Below are positions 11,109 to 21,044 of a stretch of DNA of 64,000 nt, piece by piece. Source of the stretch: Vicugna pacos. Taxonomy: Eukaryota > Chordata > Mammalia > Artiodactyla > Camelidae. The notes beneath the pieces were generated by a model. It was not told where the DNA came from. It saw only the letters and a list, made by a program, of their open reading frames with translations, and did not search any database. The stretch covers positions 23,372,001 through 23,436,000 of the forward strand of contig NC_133007.1 in the NCBI RefSeq assembly GCF_048564905.1, in the 5' to 3' direction. The translations under genes were made by a program, and so were the position numbers. Within the stretch, counting starts at the first letter, position 1, and the number at the start of each line of letters is the position of its first letter.

Positions 11109-14100
11109 CTGTGAGAGAATACAGAGATCATTAAGGAAAGGGGGAGAGAAGTGATGGGGAAAGAGGTTGAGGGAAGGAAGAGATGGAAAGAAGAGACTTA
11201 CCGGCGCCGCTGACAGCAGAAGGCTAAGCCGACACAACTCAGAATCAGGAGGAACGCCACCACCAGCCCAGCGATCAAGCCCGGGGAGGCCTGGCCCCGC
11301 CCTGCTTGGGGGGAAAACAGGGCGTCTCTCAGCCCAGGACCCCGCCCCATCTCACGTGCCCTGGCATGAGCACATGTGAGGGCTCCAGGGGCTTCTTACT
11401 TCCTCCCTGGCTAACACTGGCCACTCCTATTCCTCTGAAGTCTGCCTGCCCCACCTTTTCTGGGGTCTGGGCATTCGCAATTCAGTTCACCTCAGCAAAA
11501 GCTAACACAGCCTACGGGGAAGGCAGCCGTTTTGTAGGGAAGCGGACCTGAGTCTAAATCCAGCTCTTCCACTTTCTAATGAGGAGACCCTGGCCAACTT
11601 ACTTGCTTAGCCTCAATCTCTCATCTCTAAAGCGGAAACAAGAGCACCCGCTTCGAGGGAGATTGGGGTGATTAGTGGAAACGCTGCATGCAGTGTGCTG
11701 GCTGGCACAGAAGCAGCGCTCCGCAAACCACAGCTGTCTTTGTTATCCTGCCTTTTGCAAGTCCCCAGTTCCCTCTTCTGGGGGATGAATCCTCCTGGGA
11801 TTCTGCACTAGTCCATTTCTGGATCTGTGGGGTTCCCCCAAGTCTTCTTTTTCTTGTATATGAAATATCTTATCTCACTCCTTTTTGAGTTCAGATCTTT
11901 ATTTCTCTCCTTCCTATATCCAGAATCCCCTCCGTCTATCCTCCTGGTGTGGGGCCTCAACTCTAAAACTCCTCCATCCTGGGTGTGTCACCTCCTTCCC
12001 CTTCCCCAGTCCTCCCATCCCCAGCTGGGCCCCCGTTCTTTCTCACCCCAGTACAGGACGATGTCCTGGTCTCCGAGACTGCTGTGTCTCACCCGGCAGC
12101 TCAGGCCCGCCGCCTCCCTGGCCGCCACATCCAGGGTCACTCGGAGGTACCACGTCCCGTCAGCCTGGGGCAGGACGTCACCTCGCCGAGTGCCTGGCTG
12201 CTCCTGCTCACCCCGCATCCACATCGCCCACACGGGGTTCGGGTAGAATCCTGACACGTGACACACCAGCAGCAGACGGCCGGGCCCGGGGGTGGGGCCG
12301 CTGGACAGCCAGGCCTCGGGCTGCACTGCATCCGACAAGGGAATGAGAGATCTTTAGGTGAAGACTCTGCACTGGAGGCTCCAGGCCTGACAGCAGGCTC
12401 CTGGGTCCTTCACGTTCCCCTCTGGAGATGAAGTCTCTCACAACTTCCATCCCTTAGTGTTAGCTTCTCCGAGAAAGCCTTCCCTGACCCTCATTCCCTG
12501 ATCCAGCCTCATGGAAGTGCTCCTGCTCTGTGCTCCTATAGCACCCTGTGTTCAGCTGGAACATAGGGCCGTGTTTCAAACGCTGCTTTAATTGTTCATC
12601 TGACTTCTCAGCCTCCTCCTGAAGCGGAGATCCTGTTTGACCCTCAGTGTTTATTTTATTCAGCTCACGGCCCCCCAAGGGCACTCAGTTAAGGTCTGTG
12701 GAGTGAAGAAATACCCTCACACCTTATCCATCCCCACCTGAGTCTTTCTCTTGCCCTGATGCTCAGAGGGAGGGGCACCCTGGGATAGAAAAGCCCGGAT
12801 GGAGCCTGAGCGTGGAGTGGAAGGCGGGCGGTGGAGGGGCAGGCTGACCTGGCTTCTCCAGCTCCGACTTCCCTGTCTCCAGGAGGCCTCTGACAAGACT
12901 GGGGCAGACGGAGTCCAGGAGCCACCGTACTGTTTCCCTGGTCCCTTGATCCTGGTTGGCCACTTTGCAGGCTGTCTGCACCCAGGGTGGGGAATCTGGA
13001 TTTGGCACCCAAAAAGTTCCTTGGAAACTCACGATAGCTGTTCCTTGAAATGCAATGTCCAAGAAGCTTTTTGAGGTGTTCCCTGGGAGCACCTCGCATC
13101 CACCAGACATCTGGATGTCAAAGGGATCTGAGGAGAGGAATGGACAGAGATCAACGAAGGGCTGGAACGACTGGAAGGGGGCGAGGAGAAGACGTTGGTG
13201 TGACCGTTACACTGGACCCAGAGTCCAGGTAATTGAGAGCAGGCGACGGGCAGCAGGAGGAACTGAGGGGTGTTTTGAGGCATCGAGCTGAGATCTCTCA
13301 GGCAGAAGAGGAAATCAGAAGAGTGTGGAGTTTGGAAGGGTAGAGCTCAAGTGGTAGAGCGCATGCTTAGCATGCGCCAGGTCCTGAGTTCAATCCCTGG
13401 TATCGCCATTAAACAAATAAATAAACCTAATTGTCTCCCTCCCCTCCCCAAAGAACAATAAAATAAATAAATTTAAAAATAAAAATGAAAAGCAGCCTTC
13501 TCTTTAAAATACTGCCCCAAAAAAGTGTGAGGTGATGGAAGAATTTTATCAGCGGTGGGGCGGGGGTTGGGGGGTTGGGGGTGCGGCGGCGGCCAGAATC
13601 CCATCCCTCAGCTCACAGTCTACGTGCAGCATTGTGACGAATTCCTGGATGTCCCTGGTGAAGCTGATTCGATAAACCAGAAATATATGCTGCAGGTTCT
13701 CCCACTGCTGATCACTGAATCTGCCCTGCGACCAGGGCTTGAGGAAGCGGATGGTGTCCGAGTCACTGCGCCAAGTGTAGGCCTGCAGCTCCCCCAGCCA
13801 GGCCAGGCCATCCGTGCGCGACCAGCTGCTATTGGCAAAGGACGAGATCTGCAGGCACCGGAGGGGGAAATGTCTTTGCAGGCCTAGAGAGTTCGCAGAC
13901 GGGAGGGGCGCAGCGAGGCGGCAGGGGGCAAAGAATGGGAGGAAAAGGAAGGAAGAAAGAAACAAATAAACACATGGGCTTGGGAAGGACGGGTGAGGTC
14001 TACCACCCCTGGGCCGATCTCCCCCTTCTGGGGGCCCGGGAGCCGGAGCGCAGAGCAGCAGTTTCTCTGGCTGGTGGATCGAGCCTCCTCCCGACTTTCC

Positions 14101-14256
14101 GAGGTGCATCGGTCTCCACCGCCCGCAGCCGGCCTCGGACCCTTTCCCAGCCCGTCTCCCTCCCGCCTCCACCCGGGCGCCCCGGTTCCACTCACCTTCA
14201 GAACTTCCCCTAATCTGGGGGAGCCCCCAGAGCAACAGAAACAGCAAGCAGCCCAT
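11087..14256 (-). CDS. CD1D: CD1D, antigen-presenting glycoprotein CD1d (complete, six coding exons)
   Basis: CD1d is an MHC class I-like heavy chain that pairs with beta2-microglobulin, loads lipids in endosomes and shows them to NKT cells. Coding exons, in order on the minus strand, are 14256-14196, 13883-13617, 13127-12849, 12325-12047, 11301-11202 and 11108-11087. All introns have GT-AG ends and the phases (1,1,1,1,2) fit. The joined product is 335 residues, the length of human CD1d, and can be aligned to it along its whole length. Visible landmarks are signal peptide 1 to about 19, alpha1 about 20-109, alpha2 110-202, Ig-like alpha3 203-295, membrane span about 303-325 and a tail ending RRRRYQGIM. 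Alpha2 cysteines are 120 and 184; alpha3 cysteines are 224 and 279. N-glycan sites are N38 and N126. R97, D98, D169 and T172 (human mature 79, 80, 151, 154) are kept. The start ATG has a strong context (G at -3 and +4). No disabling change was seen, so this is inferred to be functional. Confidence 0.97.
11202..11301 (-). CDS. CD1D: CD1D exon 5: connecting peptide and transmembrane segment
   Basis: This 100-base exon was found by splice phase. It encodes GRGQASPG followed by a membrane span of about 23 hydrophobic residues ([20 protein letters not shown]) and then CCQRRR. The membrane-proximal cysteines could be acylated (inference). Acceptor aagcag, donor GTAAGT. Confidence 0.9.
11565..11700 (-). 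mobile_element. MIR SINE in CD1D intron 4
   Basis: The wording CTTGCTTAGCCTCAATCTCT and the phrase before it (ACCCTGGCCAACTTACTTG) match MIR in reverse. It lies inside the intron between CD1D exons 4 and 5. Confidence 0.55.
12047..12325 (-). CDS. CD1D: CD1D exon 4: Ig-like alpha3 domain
   Basis: The exon is 279 bases and encodes the C1-set immunoglobulin domain, with the signature CHVSGFYP and the second cysteine in LSCRVRHSS. This domain contacts beta2-microglobulin. It is the segment closest to human CD1D in the window, including the QDIVLYW end. The donor is GGTGAGA. Confidence 0.96.
12445..12690 (+). mobile_element. L2 LINE fragment in CD1D intron 3
   Basis: GAAAGCCTTCCCTGACCCTC and the sequence after it follow the L2 3' region. 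It is intronic and opposite in strand to CD1D. Confidence 0.55.
12849..13127 (-). CDS. CD1D: CD1D exon 3: alpha2 domain
   Basis: The exon is 279 bases. It starts [12 protein letters not shown] after a split Tyr codon and ends GKSELEKP. It carries the alpha2 disulfide cysteines (120, 184), one glycan site (N126) and the helix motif [10 protein letters not shown], with D169 and T172 conserved and Gly171 where human has Trp. The human glycan at mature N163 is Asp181 here. Confidence 0.95.
13334..13497 (+). mobile_element. Vic-1-type SINE in CD1D intron 2, opposite strand to the gene
   Basis: The head keeps a tRNA-Ala(AGC)-like shape: an A-box like TAGAGCTCAAGTGGTAGAGC, anticodon-region TGCTTAGCATGC and a B-box like GAGTTCAATCC. 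The body and the AAATAAATAAA-rich tail follow. It is the most complete tRNA-like head in the window. Confidence 0.85.
13617..13883 (-). CDS. CD1D: CD1D exon 2: alpha1 domain
   Basis: The exon is 267 bases, as I recall for human exon 2. It runs from [11 protein letters not shown] to EFVTMLHVD. It keeps the NSS glycan site (N38) and the R97/D98 pair on the alpha1 helix that binds the galactose and sphingosine hydroxyls of alpha-galactosylceramide. The second human alpha1 glycan (human mature N42) is replaced by Ser60. The acceptor is ctctctag and the donor GTGAGC, splitting a Tyr codon. Confidence 0.95.
14196..14256 (-). CDS. CD1D: CD1D exon 1: start codon and signal peptide
   Basis: This exon encodes 20 residues, [20 protein letters not shown], and the first base of a glycine codon. 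It is the hydrophobic signal peptide and differs from human CD1D ([20 protein letters not shown]) at only a few positions. The donor site is GGTGAGT. Confidence 0.95.
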
Positions 14257-14420
14257 GCCGCTGAGGGTGGGAGCCTCTCGGAGCTCCCGGCGCTGCGCTT
14301 GAACTTGAGACGTCCTCTCCCCGGCCCGTCCCTCCTCCCCGCGCCACGCCCACCCATCCAACCCACCCGAAGCTACGCCCTGGACTCTGTGGCTGCCAAT
14401 TTCCAAGCCTGAACGCAGGC
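14257..14420 (-). promoter_or_regulatory. Probable CD1D 5' UTR and TATA-less promoter region
   Basis: The 160 bases upstream of the CD1D start are rich in G and C, with GC-box-like stretches (for example GGGCGTGGC around 14340) and no TATA box at a sensible distance. TATA-less, Sp1-type initiation is usual for this gene. The exact transcription start is not visible. Confidence 0.4.
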
Positions 14421-14599
14421 AGAACTCCCGTCTGGCTTGCTTCCAGTCCAGTCCAGTCCAGGGATTCCCTTGTCCGTCTGCCAGATGGTCTGCCTCCCCG
14501 TTAGGTGTTTGCGCTGCGAAGAGCCCTGGTCGGTGTCCCGGGACTCCTGACTCAGCCACGCACTTGGGTTTGTCTCACCGCCCGCTTGCCGAACTCCCC

Positions 14600-16080
14600 T
14601 GTTTCATCGAAGCGTTAGGGAAAGCGTGTGGGACACTTTACAACTGCTATTTAAGGTTTTAAAACAGGACATAAAGTTGCATCTATGGTGTAACTCCCAC
14701 CGTTTTAAAACTGCAAAACAAAACCAAAAATGTTTAAAGTGGGAGGAAATTCAATGTCTTAGCAGTGGATTCTCTAGGCAGAGAGACTATGGGTGATTTT
14801 ACTTTGTTTACCTTTTTTGTGGCTTCCAAAAGTTCTCCAAGTGCAGATATCACAAGAATAATAAACTTATAACGTTAAAACTAATTTTCTCTGTTCTACA
14901 CTGAGAGGATTGGACGAGGTTGGCTGAGATAATTTGCAGGTTTACTAGGCCGAGATTCTTCCATCTAAGTGTCCCCAGCCCCTCTTTCCTCCTATCAGCA
15001 TCCCACCTCTCCTCCCCGACCTCCCACCCCCCCACCCCGCCCCCAAACCCGCCCCCAGCCACCCTCCACTCCTCCCTGGCTGTCCGCCCGCTCTCCTTCT
15101 GCTGGAATATCCCCAGACTCCCCTCTTCCTCCTCTCACCGCTGCTGCCTGGGGTCTCCCTGCACACTTTCTCCTCTGACTCCTCACTCATTCACTCTTCA
15201 AATAGGAGCTTCTGTTTTACAGAACAGAGACAAGATTGTGGTGTGTACCTGGACTGCCACCTTCCCACTTCTCACACTGAAAATAAGAGCAATGGACAGA
15301 GGGGTTCAGCACTTCAGATCGCAGTGCGGAAGGCCCCCTCTTTGGCGTGTCAGAGCCTGGGCAGCACCCTGGCATCTCCCCCCACCCTCACTTCTTTCAT
15401 CGTGTCCATCAGCAACTCTCCTCTTTTGAAATGTCTCCTGCGTGTGTCCCTCTATGGACTTTTTCCCCTGCACCACCACCCTGTGCTTCTGCCCTGTCTC
15501 CTGAAATAGCTTTCTTAGGATATGGCCTCCAGGACTGTGTGTGCTCTGCCCTGGGTCCGCTCTCTAAGAGTATCTCTCTCCCTAACCTCACTTGCCCAGC
15601 TGATAGCTTTCAGTCCCTCTAATAGGAAAGCTTCTTTGCACAAGCAGTCCCCTCTGTTTGGAAAGCTCTGGACCCTCTCCTCCCCTCATCCCCTTTCCAT
15701 GCCTGGTTATTTCCCACTCAGACCTCAGCTCAAAAGTCATTTTCCCAGGAGCATCTTCCCAGATCTCCCAGACTGTGTGAACAAAGGCAGAAGAATTAGG
15801 TCAGCCCCACGTCCGCTCCTTGTACGCCAGCCGGAGAGGTAAACCTTTCCTCGTTCCATGTATCAGAGCTTGTAATGATGGAAACGTTTCTGCGTCTGTC
15901 TCTTTGTGTCCTTCTTCAGTGTGCTGGAGAGTGACCAGAATTCAAGGATCCTGTTTTCTTCCCATTCTGCCAACTCTGCTGTAGAGGGCGCCCCAGAGAG
16001 AGCAGCCTCCTGCTCCTGCTTCTGCTTCTAGGCTGGCCTCTTGGAGACAGCCCTTACCCAGCCTATCTTACGGTGGTTAG
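14600..16080. other. No gene seen; L2-like and pyrimidine-rich DNA
   Basis: Pieces near 15640-15780 (CAGACCTCAGCTCAAAAGTC) are L2-like. A strongly pyrimidine-rich tract runs from about 14990 to 15180. Long frames at 14920-15429 and nearby are a by-product of that tract. Confidence 0.45.
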
Positions 16081-16407
16081 TATGGCCCCAGAATTGTCTG
16101 AGATAACATAGAAAAATTATTTTTGCTACAAATAAGGGGTTGCGTGATTAAATCAGGATACAAATTGCCCAAATACTAGATAGACACCTGGAGAGGAAGG
16201 AAGCTATGAGGATATATTTAAAAAAAAAAAAGTGGTTATCTGAAACATGAAAAAATATCTAACTTTGCACTCTTCAAATTTCCCTTTAAAACTTGAACAG
16301 TTCCGTTTAGTTTATCTGTATCTTATAATTTGCAAGTGCTATCATGCTTTCAGACATAAAGATAAGAACGGTTTTTTAACAGTTTTTTTGTAATAGAAAT
16401 TACTTTT

Positions 16408-16514
16408 TCTTTTTTTTTACTTTTTTTTTTTTTATGTAGCACTGGGGATTGAACCCAGGACTTTGTGCAGGCTAAGCACGTGCTCTACCACTGAGCTACA
16501 CCCACTCACACCCC
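16408..16514 (-). mobile_element. Vic-1-type SINE
   Basis: The tRNA-like head is readable in reverse (CTGGGGATTGAACCCAGGAC to CTACCACTGAGCTACACCC), with a T-rich tail before it. The edges are approximate. Confidence 0.8.
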
Positions 16515-18235
16515 AAAACTGTTTTTTATCAAAGGCAAGAAACCCCAGAAAGTATAGCTTTCCAAAGTTAGGGTTACCTGAAGATAAATATATTTTTCCC
16601 AAGGTCAGTTGAGTCAGATGCTTTTTAGCTATTCCAACTTTCACTGCTCTCTTATGGGAAGAGATTCACTGAATCATGGAAGAAACTTTTGGGGCGAGAC
16701 TAGCTCCCACATACTGGGGGGGGTCACAAAACCAAAGCACAGAGAGGTGCTTATTGGCCCGAGGCCTCAAAATCAGCCCATGGTAGGGAGAAGTCAGGCA
16801 CAGTACTTTCCAGTTTGCCCAGGAATGGGCTGTGATCCATGCCCCTAGATTGATCATGTCCTTGGCTTCTAGAGTATTTCTGGTTTCCAAAGAGCTTTCA
16901 CATATGCCATTTTGTTTTAATCCCCGTTACAGCTGTGAGAGACAAGGACCATTATTCTTACTTTGTCAATGAGAAAACCAAATCAGAGGGCACATGGGGC
17001 TCTCCAGTGCAACACACAGTGATGATGATTCAGAGCCCTGACTGAATCTGATCTTCTAGCTCCTGGTCCAGACAACTTCCTTTTCTCTCATGGCTGCATT
17101 CTGAGATTGTACTTCCTACTCTAAGGAGGTGGTCGAGTGATAGGATTAGGGTGGTCTATAATTCTAGGTCATCACAGCTAGAAAACCCAGTAGGAACTGC
17201 TTGGATGAGAGTGAGGTTGTCCTGGAACCCAAGAATCACAGATGATTTGACTACACATAGCCACAAATACAGTTGGCTATGGAATCCTTATCAGAAGCCC
17301 AGTTATCATGAAAGCTTCGTGAGTATTCCCACCTCCCAACCTCTTACCCCTCTTCCCAGTGGGACAGACAATGGGCACTTCCTGCTTATTGTTGGTTTTC
17401 CCAAGCTGGCTTCAGAGTCACCTGTCTCTCTCTGCTGTTCTCTGATTGGTTCTGATCACCATGTGTTGATTTGCTCAATTTTCCTTTTACTCCTGGCAAT
17501 ACTTCTTGATTCTCTTTTCACTCCTAACATGACTGTTCAGTTGGCCGGCTTGGTTTAATTTTCTGAAATAAAATTTTCCCATTGATCTCCATAGTACTTT
17601 GGTCCACTCTTCCTGATTTATGTGAATCGTACACACCACTATCTGAAGCCAAATGACTCATTTGTCTTGCCTGTTTCTTTTCTGATCTGCTTCCCTGGTC
17701 TTTTTCAATACTATACCCCCAGTGGGTACAACATTGATTAGAATATTGTAGGTACTAAGTAAATATCTGTTGAACAAAAAAAAATTACCAAGCACATTCT
17801 CTAGGTCCGCAGCTATTTAAGCACTTTACAGCCATTGTCTTGTTTAATCCTGGTAAATACCCACAAGATAGCTTATTGATTTTGTTGACTGCTGTCTTCA
17901 GTACCTAGGATGGTCCCTGGGACAGTTTAGTCACTCAAGTATTTTTTCCAAAAAAACTGAACATAGGTAGTATTAATCCACATTTTATATCTGGGGAAAA
18001 TACTGAGTACAGAGATTTTACATAACTTTTCACCAGCTTGTGAATATTGACTGTAGGAGAATGTAGGCATTCTTCTCAGATGCCACGTTCTTTGCACTGC
18101 ACTTTGCATCTTCCCTCATACTGCCCTCAGGGAACACCTGAATATGCTGAAGGGTGGAGGGGGGTGGTGAGGCTCAGAACTGAAGATTCCTGGGAAACCT
18201 CCTCTTGAGAAAGAGTCAAACCTAAACCATGTAAA
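16515..18235. other. No gene seen; MIR and L2 remnants
   Basis: MIR-like pieces lie at about 16900-17050 and 17790-17880, and an L2-type end at about 17740-17775. The 135-codon plus-strand frame at 17151-17558 shows no domain. Confidence 0.4.
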
Positions 18236-18239
18236 GACA

Positions 18240-18680
18240 GGCTATTGTCGACTGAAGGAAAATGCACAATCTAAAAGTTGCACATTTTATTCAGGGACCT
18301 TATTGAAGGCAATAGCCTAGGAGACAGCATTTCAAATAGCTTTGAGGAGTTGCTTCAAAGGGGTAAGAAGGCAGACTATATAGGAGTTTTTGCTCAAAAC
18401 AAACAAACAAACAAAAAAACGCAACCATGTGGTCAAACATCAAAAGATTGCAGCTAATCCCAAAAAACAGACATCTCCAGTTAATGACTTTCGTGCTTTT
18501 CTATGGATGGGAAGATGCAAGAGTTTGGGCGCTAAGGACTGCCACTCTGTCACCTCACTCTTACTATGATGGATTGAACGCTTCACTTTGTTATAGGCAG
18601 GCTTGAGATGGACTGTGTTGTTTAGAATCTTTAGGTTACATTTCACTCAACATTTACAAATCTTTGAAGTGGGTGTTTAG
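18240..18680 (-). mobile_element. Artiodactyl LTR-like repeat (endogenous retrovirus fossil, probable)
   Basis: The block beginning near CACATTTTATTCAGGGACCT, with a 'gagacagcattt...gaggagttgcttcaaag' body, repeats in related form at 27030-27260. The order resembles an artiodactyl LTR in reverse. It is a diverged, non-coding fossil; its family is not firmly assigned. Confidence 0.4.
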
Positions 18681-18689
18681 AGGAGTGGG

Positions 18690-19960
18690 CAGTCTCTACT
18701 GCCTTGCTCTGCCTTGTTACCAGAAATTGCGCACTATGATGTTTAATTAATTGATCTGAGCACCATGGTGGGAGAGGAACATTTACAATCGCATCTTGTC
18801 CAGAAGAGGTCATTCAAAATGGGGAAGGGCCTGAAATCATCAAATGAAGAACAATTTAAGAGACTGTGGATGTCCAGCCAGTGTTTAAAGATCTTTCTTA
18901 AAGAAATGGGAACTCACTCATTTCTCATTTGCTTTGGCTGGTGGCATTAGGTCTAGTGTGTGAAAGTTACCAAACTACAAAATGGAGCTCAGCACAAGAG
19001 TGAACAAAATTTACAGCTGTTAAAGTTATCCAATAAGGATGGTCTGATTATTTTTTTTTTAAATAACTCTGCCAATAAAGATGCCCCTACTGGACCTGGA
19101 TGGCCATCTGCCAAGTATACCGAATATGCTGAAGGGATTACTGCAAGGAGTGGGGTCTTGTAATTCAAAGATTCTTTGCTTTTGTGACAAAATTCTAATC
19201 CTGTGGGCTCACCTTTCATTGTCTGTGATTCAAGTAGCCTGGTTATCTAAGCTTATAGCTTAGATGTATCAGGGAGACATTAACCACCAGTGAAATGGAG
19301 CAAGGTTCATAGAGTAACCAAAAGATGGAGGACAAGACATCTTCATGGCTGCTGTCTCCCAATCCCCAACTTGACTTCAAGAGAGAAAAGGACACCAACC
19401 CTTTTGTGATGGTCCCTCTGTGACTCACAATTTTCAAAGCTGATGCCTTTGAAGAGTAAACATGTAACAGACACATAGCTACATCTGCCAGAGTTTATTT
19501 CTTATACCTTATGTTGCCATATCTCTTGAATCTTTCATTACTCTTGTTTTCTTCTTCCCCTATCTCTCTCCCTCCTCCTCCCCCTCTCCCTCTACCTCTC
19601 TCATCCTTCACCCTCTTTCTCTTCCTGGCTGCCCAACATCTATACCCACATCCAGCCAAATCATCTCCTTCCTCCTTGCCTTTCCTGCTTTCTCCTCCCC
19701 TCCTCTTCCTCACTCCGTTATCCCAGCCTTCCCTTCTGCTTCAGGCCCGTGGGGAACTCGCCCACACTGCAAATCTAAATGTGTCTGTAGTATCCTAGGA
19801 ATTCAAAGCACCATCCAGGGCATAAAAATTGGGTATCCACCATGACTGCCCTGGCCATGACCCCTTTGGTTAGTTTCTGTTTCACCCACGGGCTTTAGGG
19901 AAGATGACATGTCAACCAAGGTTCAAAGCGATGAGTGAAACTTGAGTTTAGGGAAGTGAA
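18690..19960. other. No gene seen; includes a pyrimidine-rich tract
   Basis: The tract at about 19540-19740 is almost pure C/T on the plus strand. The rest is unassigned. Confidence 0.4.
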
Positions 19961-19969
19961 CTTGCCTCT

Positions 19970-20180
19970 CCTTAGCATAATGCTTAAAGTGCAACTTTTC
20001 TTGAGCAGTTTCTACATGCCAGCCCTACACTATTTTTCTGTTTGGAATCTCACAGCAGCCTGATAAATTAGGTACCCTGATTAACAAGATGGTACAGATG
20101 AGAAAACCAAGAGTTAAAAATGTAAAGTAACTTGAAGGTTATGCAGTTTGAGGTGGGCAGAGATGAGATTTGAGCCCAGA
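19970..20180 (+). mobile_element. MIR SINE
   Basis: Phrases such as GCCAGCCCTACACTATTTTT, followed by ACAGATGAGAAAACCAAGAG and a hexamer-poor end, match MIR. Confidence 0.6.
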
Positions 20181-20459
20181 GCCAGGTTCTTAACTACTCA
20201 AGAGTTCAGTCTCCCCCCAGAGCAGGGAAAGGGAGGGAAGGCTCCAGCTCCTTTGTCCCTATCCAGTGCTATGCGTGAAGCAGAATGGTTTGGAGTGCTC
20301 AGAGGAAGGCCAGCTTTCCCTGCACGCAATAATGTACTTTTTATCCCAGAGTTTTATTTTTCATAATGACACTAAGAGAAATTGGGCAGGAAGATCTGAT
20401 TAGCTTTCCCTACATCACTTTTAAATGTAGAGTCACAGAGGATTAAGAGAGTCTAAAAA

Positions 20460-20630
20460 GAGAAGTTCAAATCCAGCTTCCTCACTTTAGGGGAAGTCAT
20501 TTAACCTCTCTGAGTCCCACGAGTTTATTTAGGAAATGAGAATCCTCTATGAGGCTTCTGTAGGCGATTAGATAATGTGTTTAAATTGTGTGGCACATAG
20601 TAGATAATTGTTATCTTTTAGTTGAATTTA
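20460..20630 (-). mobile_element. MIR SINE
   Basis: Reverse MIR: GGAAGTCATTTAACCTCTCT, then ATGAGAATCC and the TGGCACATAGTAGATAATTG end. Confidence 0.6.
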
Positions 20631-20649
20631 ATCCAACTTCTTTTAGTAA

Positions 20650-20995
20650 CACTTTCCCTTCCCCAACCTACCCAGTCCCATCTCCAGGCAAATTCCAACT
20701 CATCCATCAATTCTGATGCCGTTTCACCCAGAAATGCCTCTCACCAGCACCCCTCACCACCCAGTCTCAGCTAGTGGCGGTTCTGTTTTCCCTGCAGACC
20801 CGTGTGCATACCTTTATTATAGTTCTTATCACGGAACCACTGTCCACTTAGCAGTCTTCCCACCTAGGCTGAGTTCCACTCAGTTCCACCTGAGTTCCTG
20901 GAGGAAGGGGATTTCCCGTTTATCTCAGTATTCCCAAAGCCAGCCACAGGGTCAGACACATCACAGGTGCTCAGTACATGTTTTTTGATCAAGTT
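20650..20995 (+). mobile_element. L2 LINE fragment
   Basis: L2-type wording includes GGAGGAAGGGGATTTCCCGT and the end TCAGACACATCACAGGTGCT. Confidence 0.5.
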
Positions 20996-21044
20996 TCTAT
21001 TTTCAACATATGCCAACTGTGAATTTAACTGAACATACTTTGTT

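Noticed and set aside
13337-13412. Functional tRNA-Ala gene
   Set aside because: The tRNA-like part is the head of a SINE with a body and A-rich tail, repeated nine times in the window; the acceptor stem is not kept.
13549-14559. 336-codon minus-strand open frame
   Set aside because: It runs through CD1D exon 1, intron 1 and exon 2 without a stop. Splice sites, exon lengths and the match to CD1d show that its middle part is intron.
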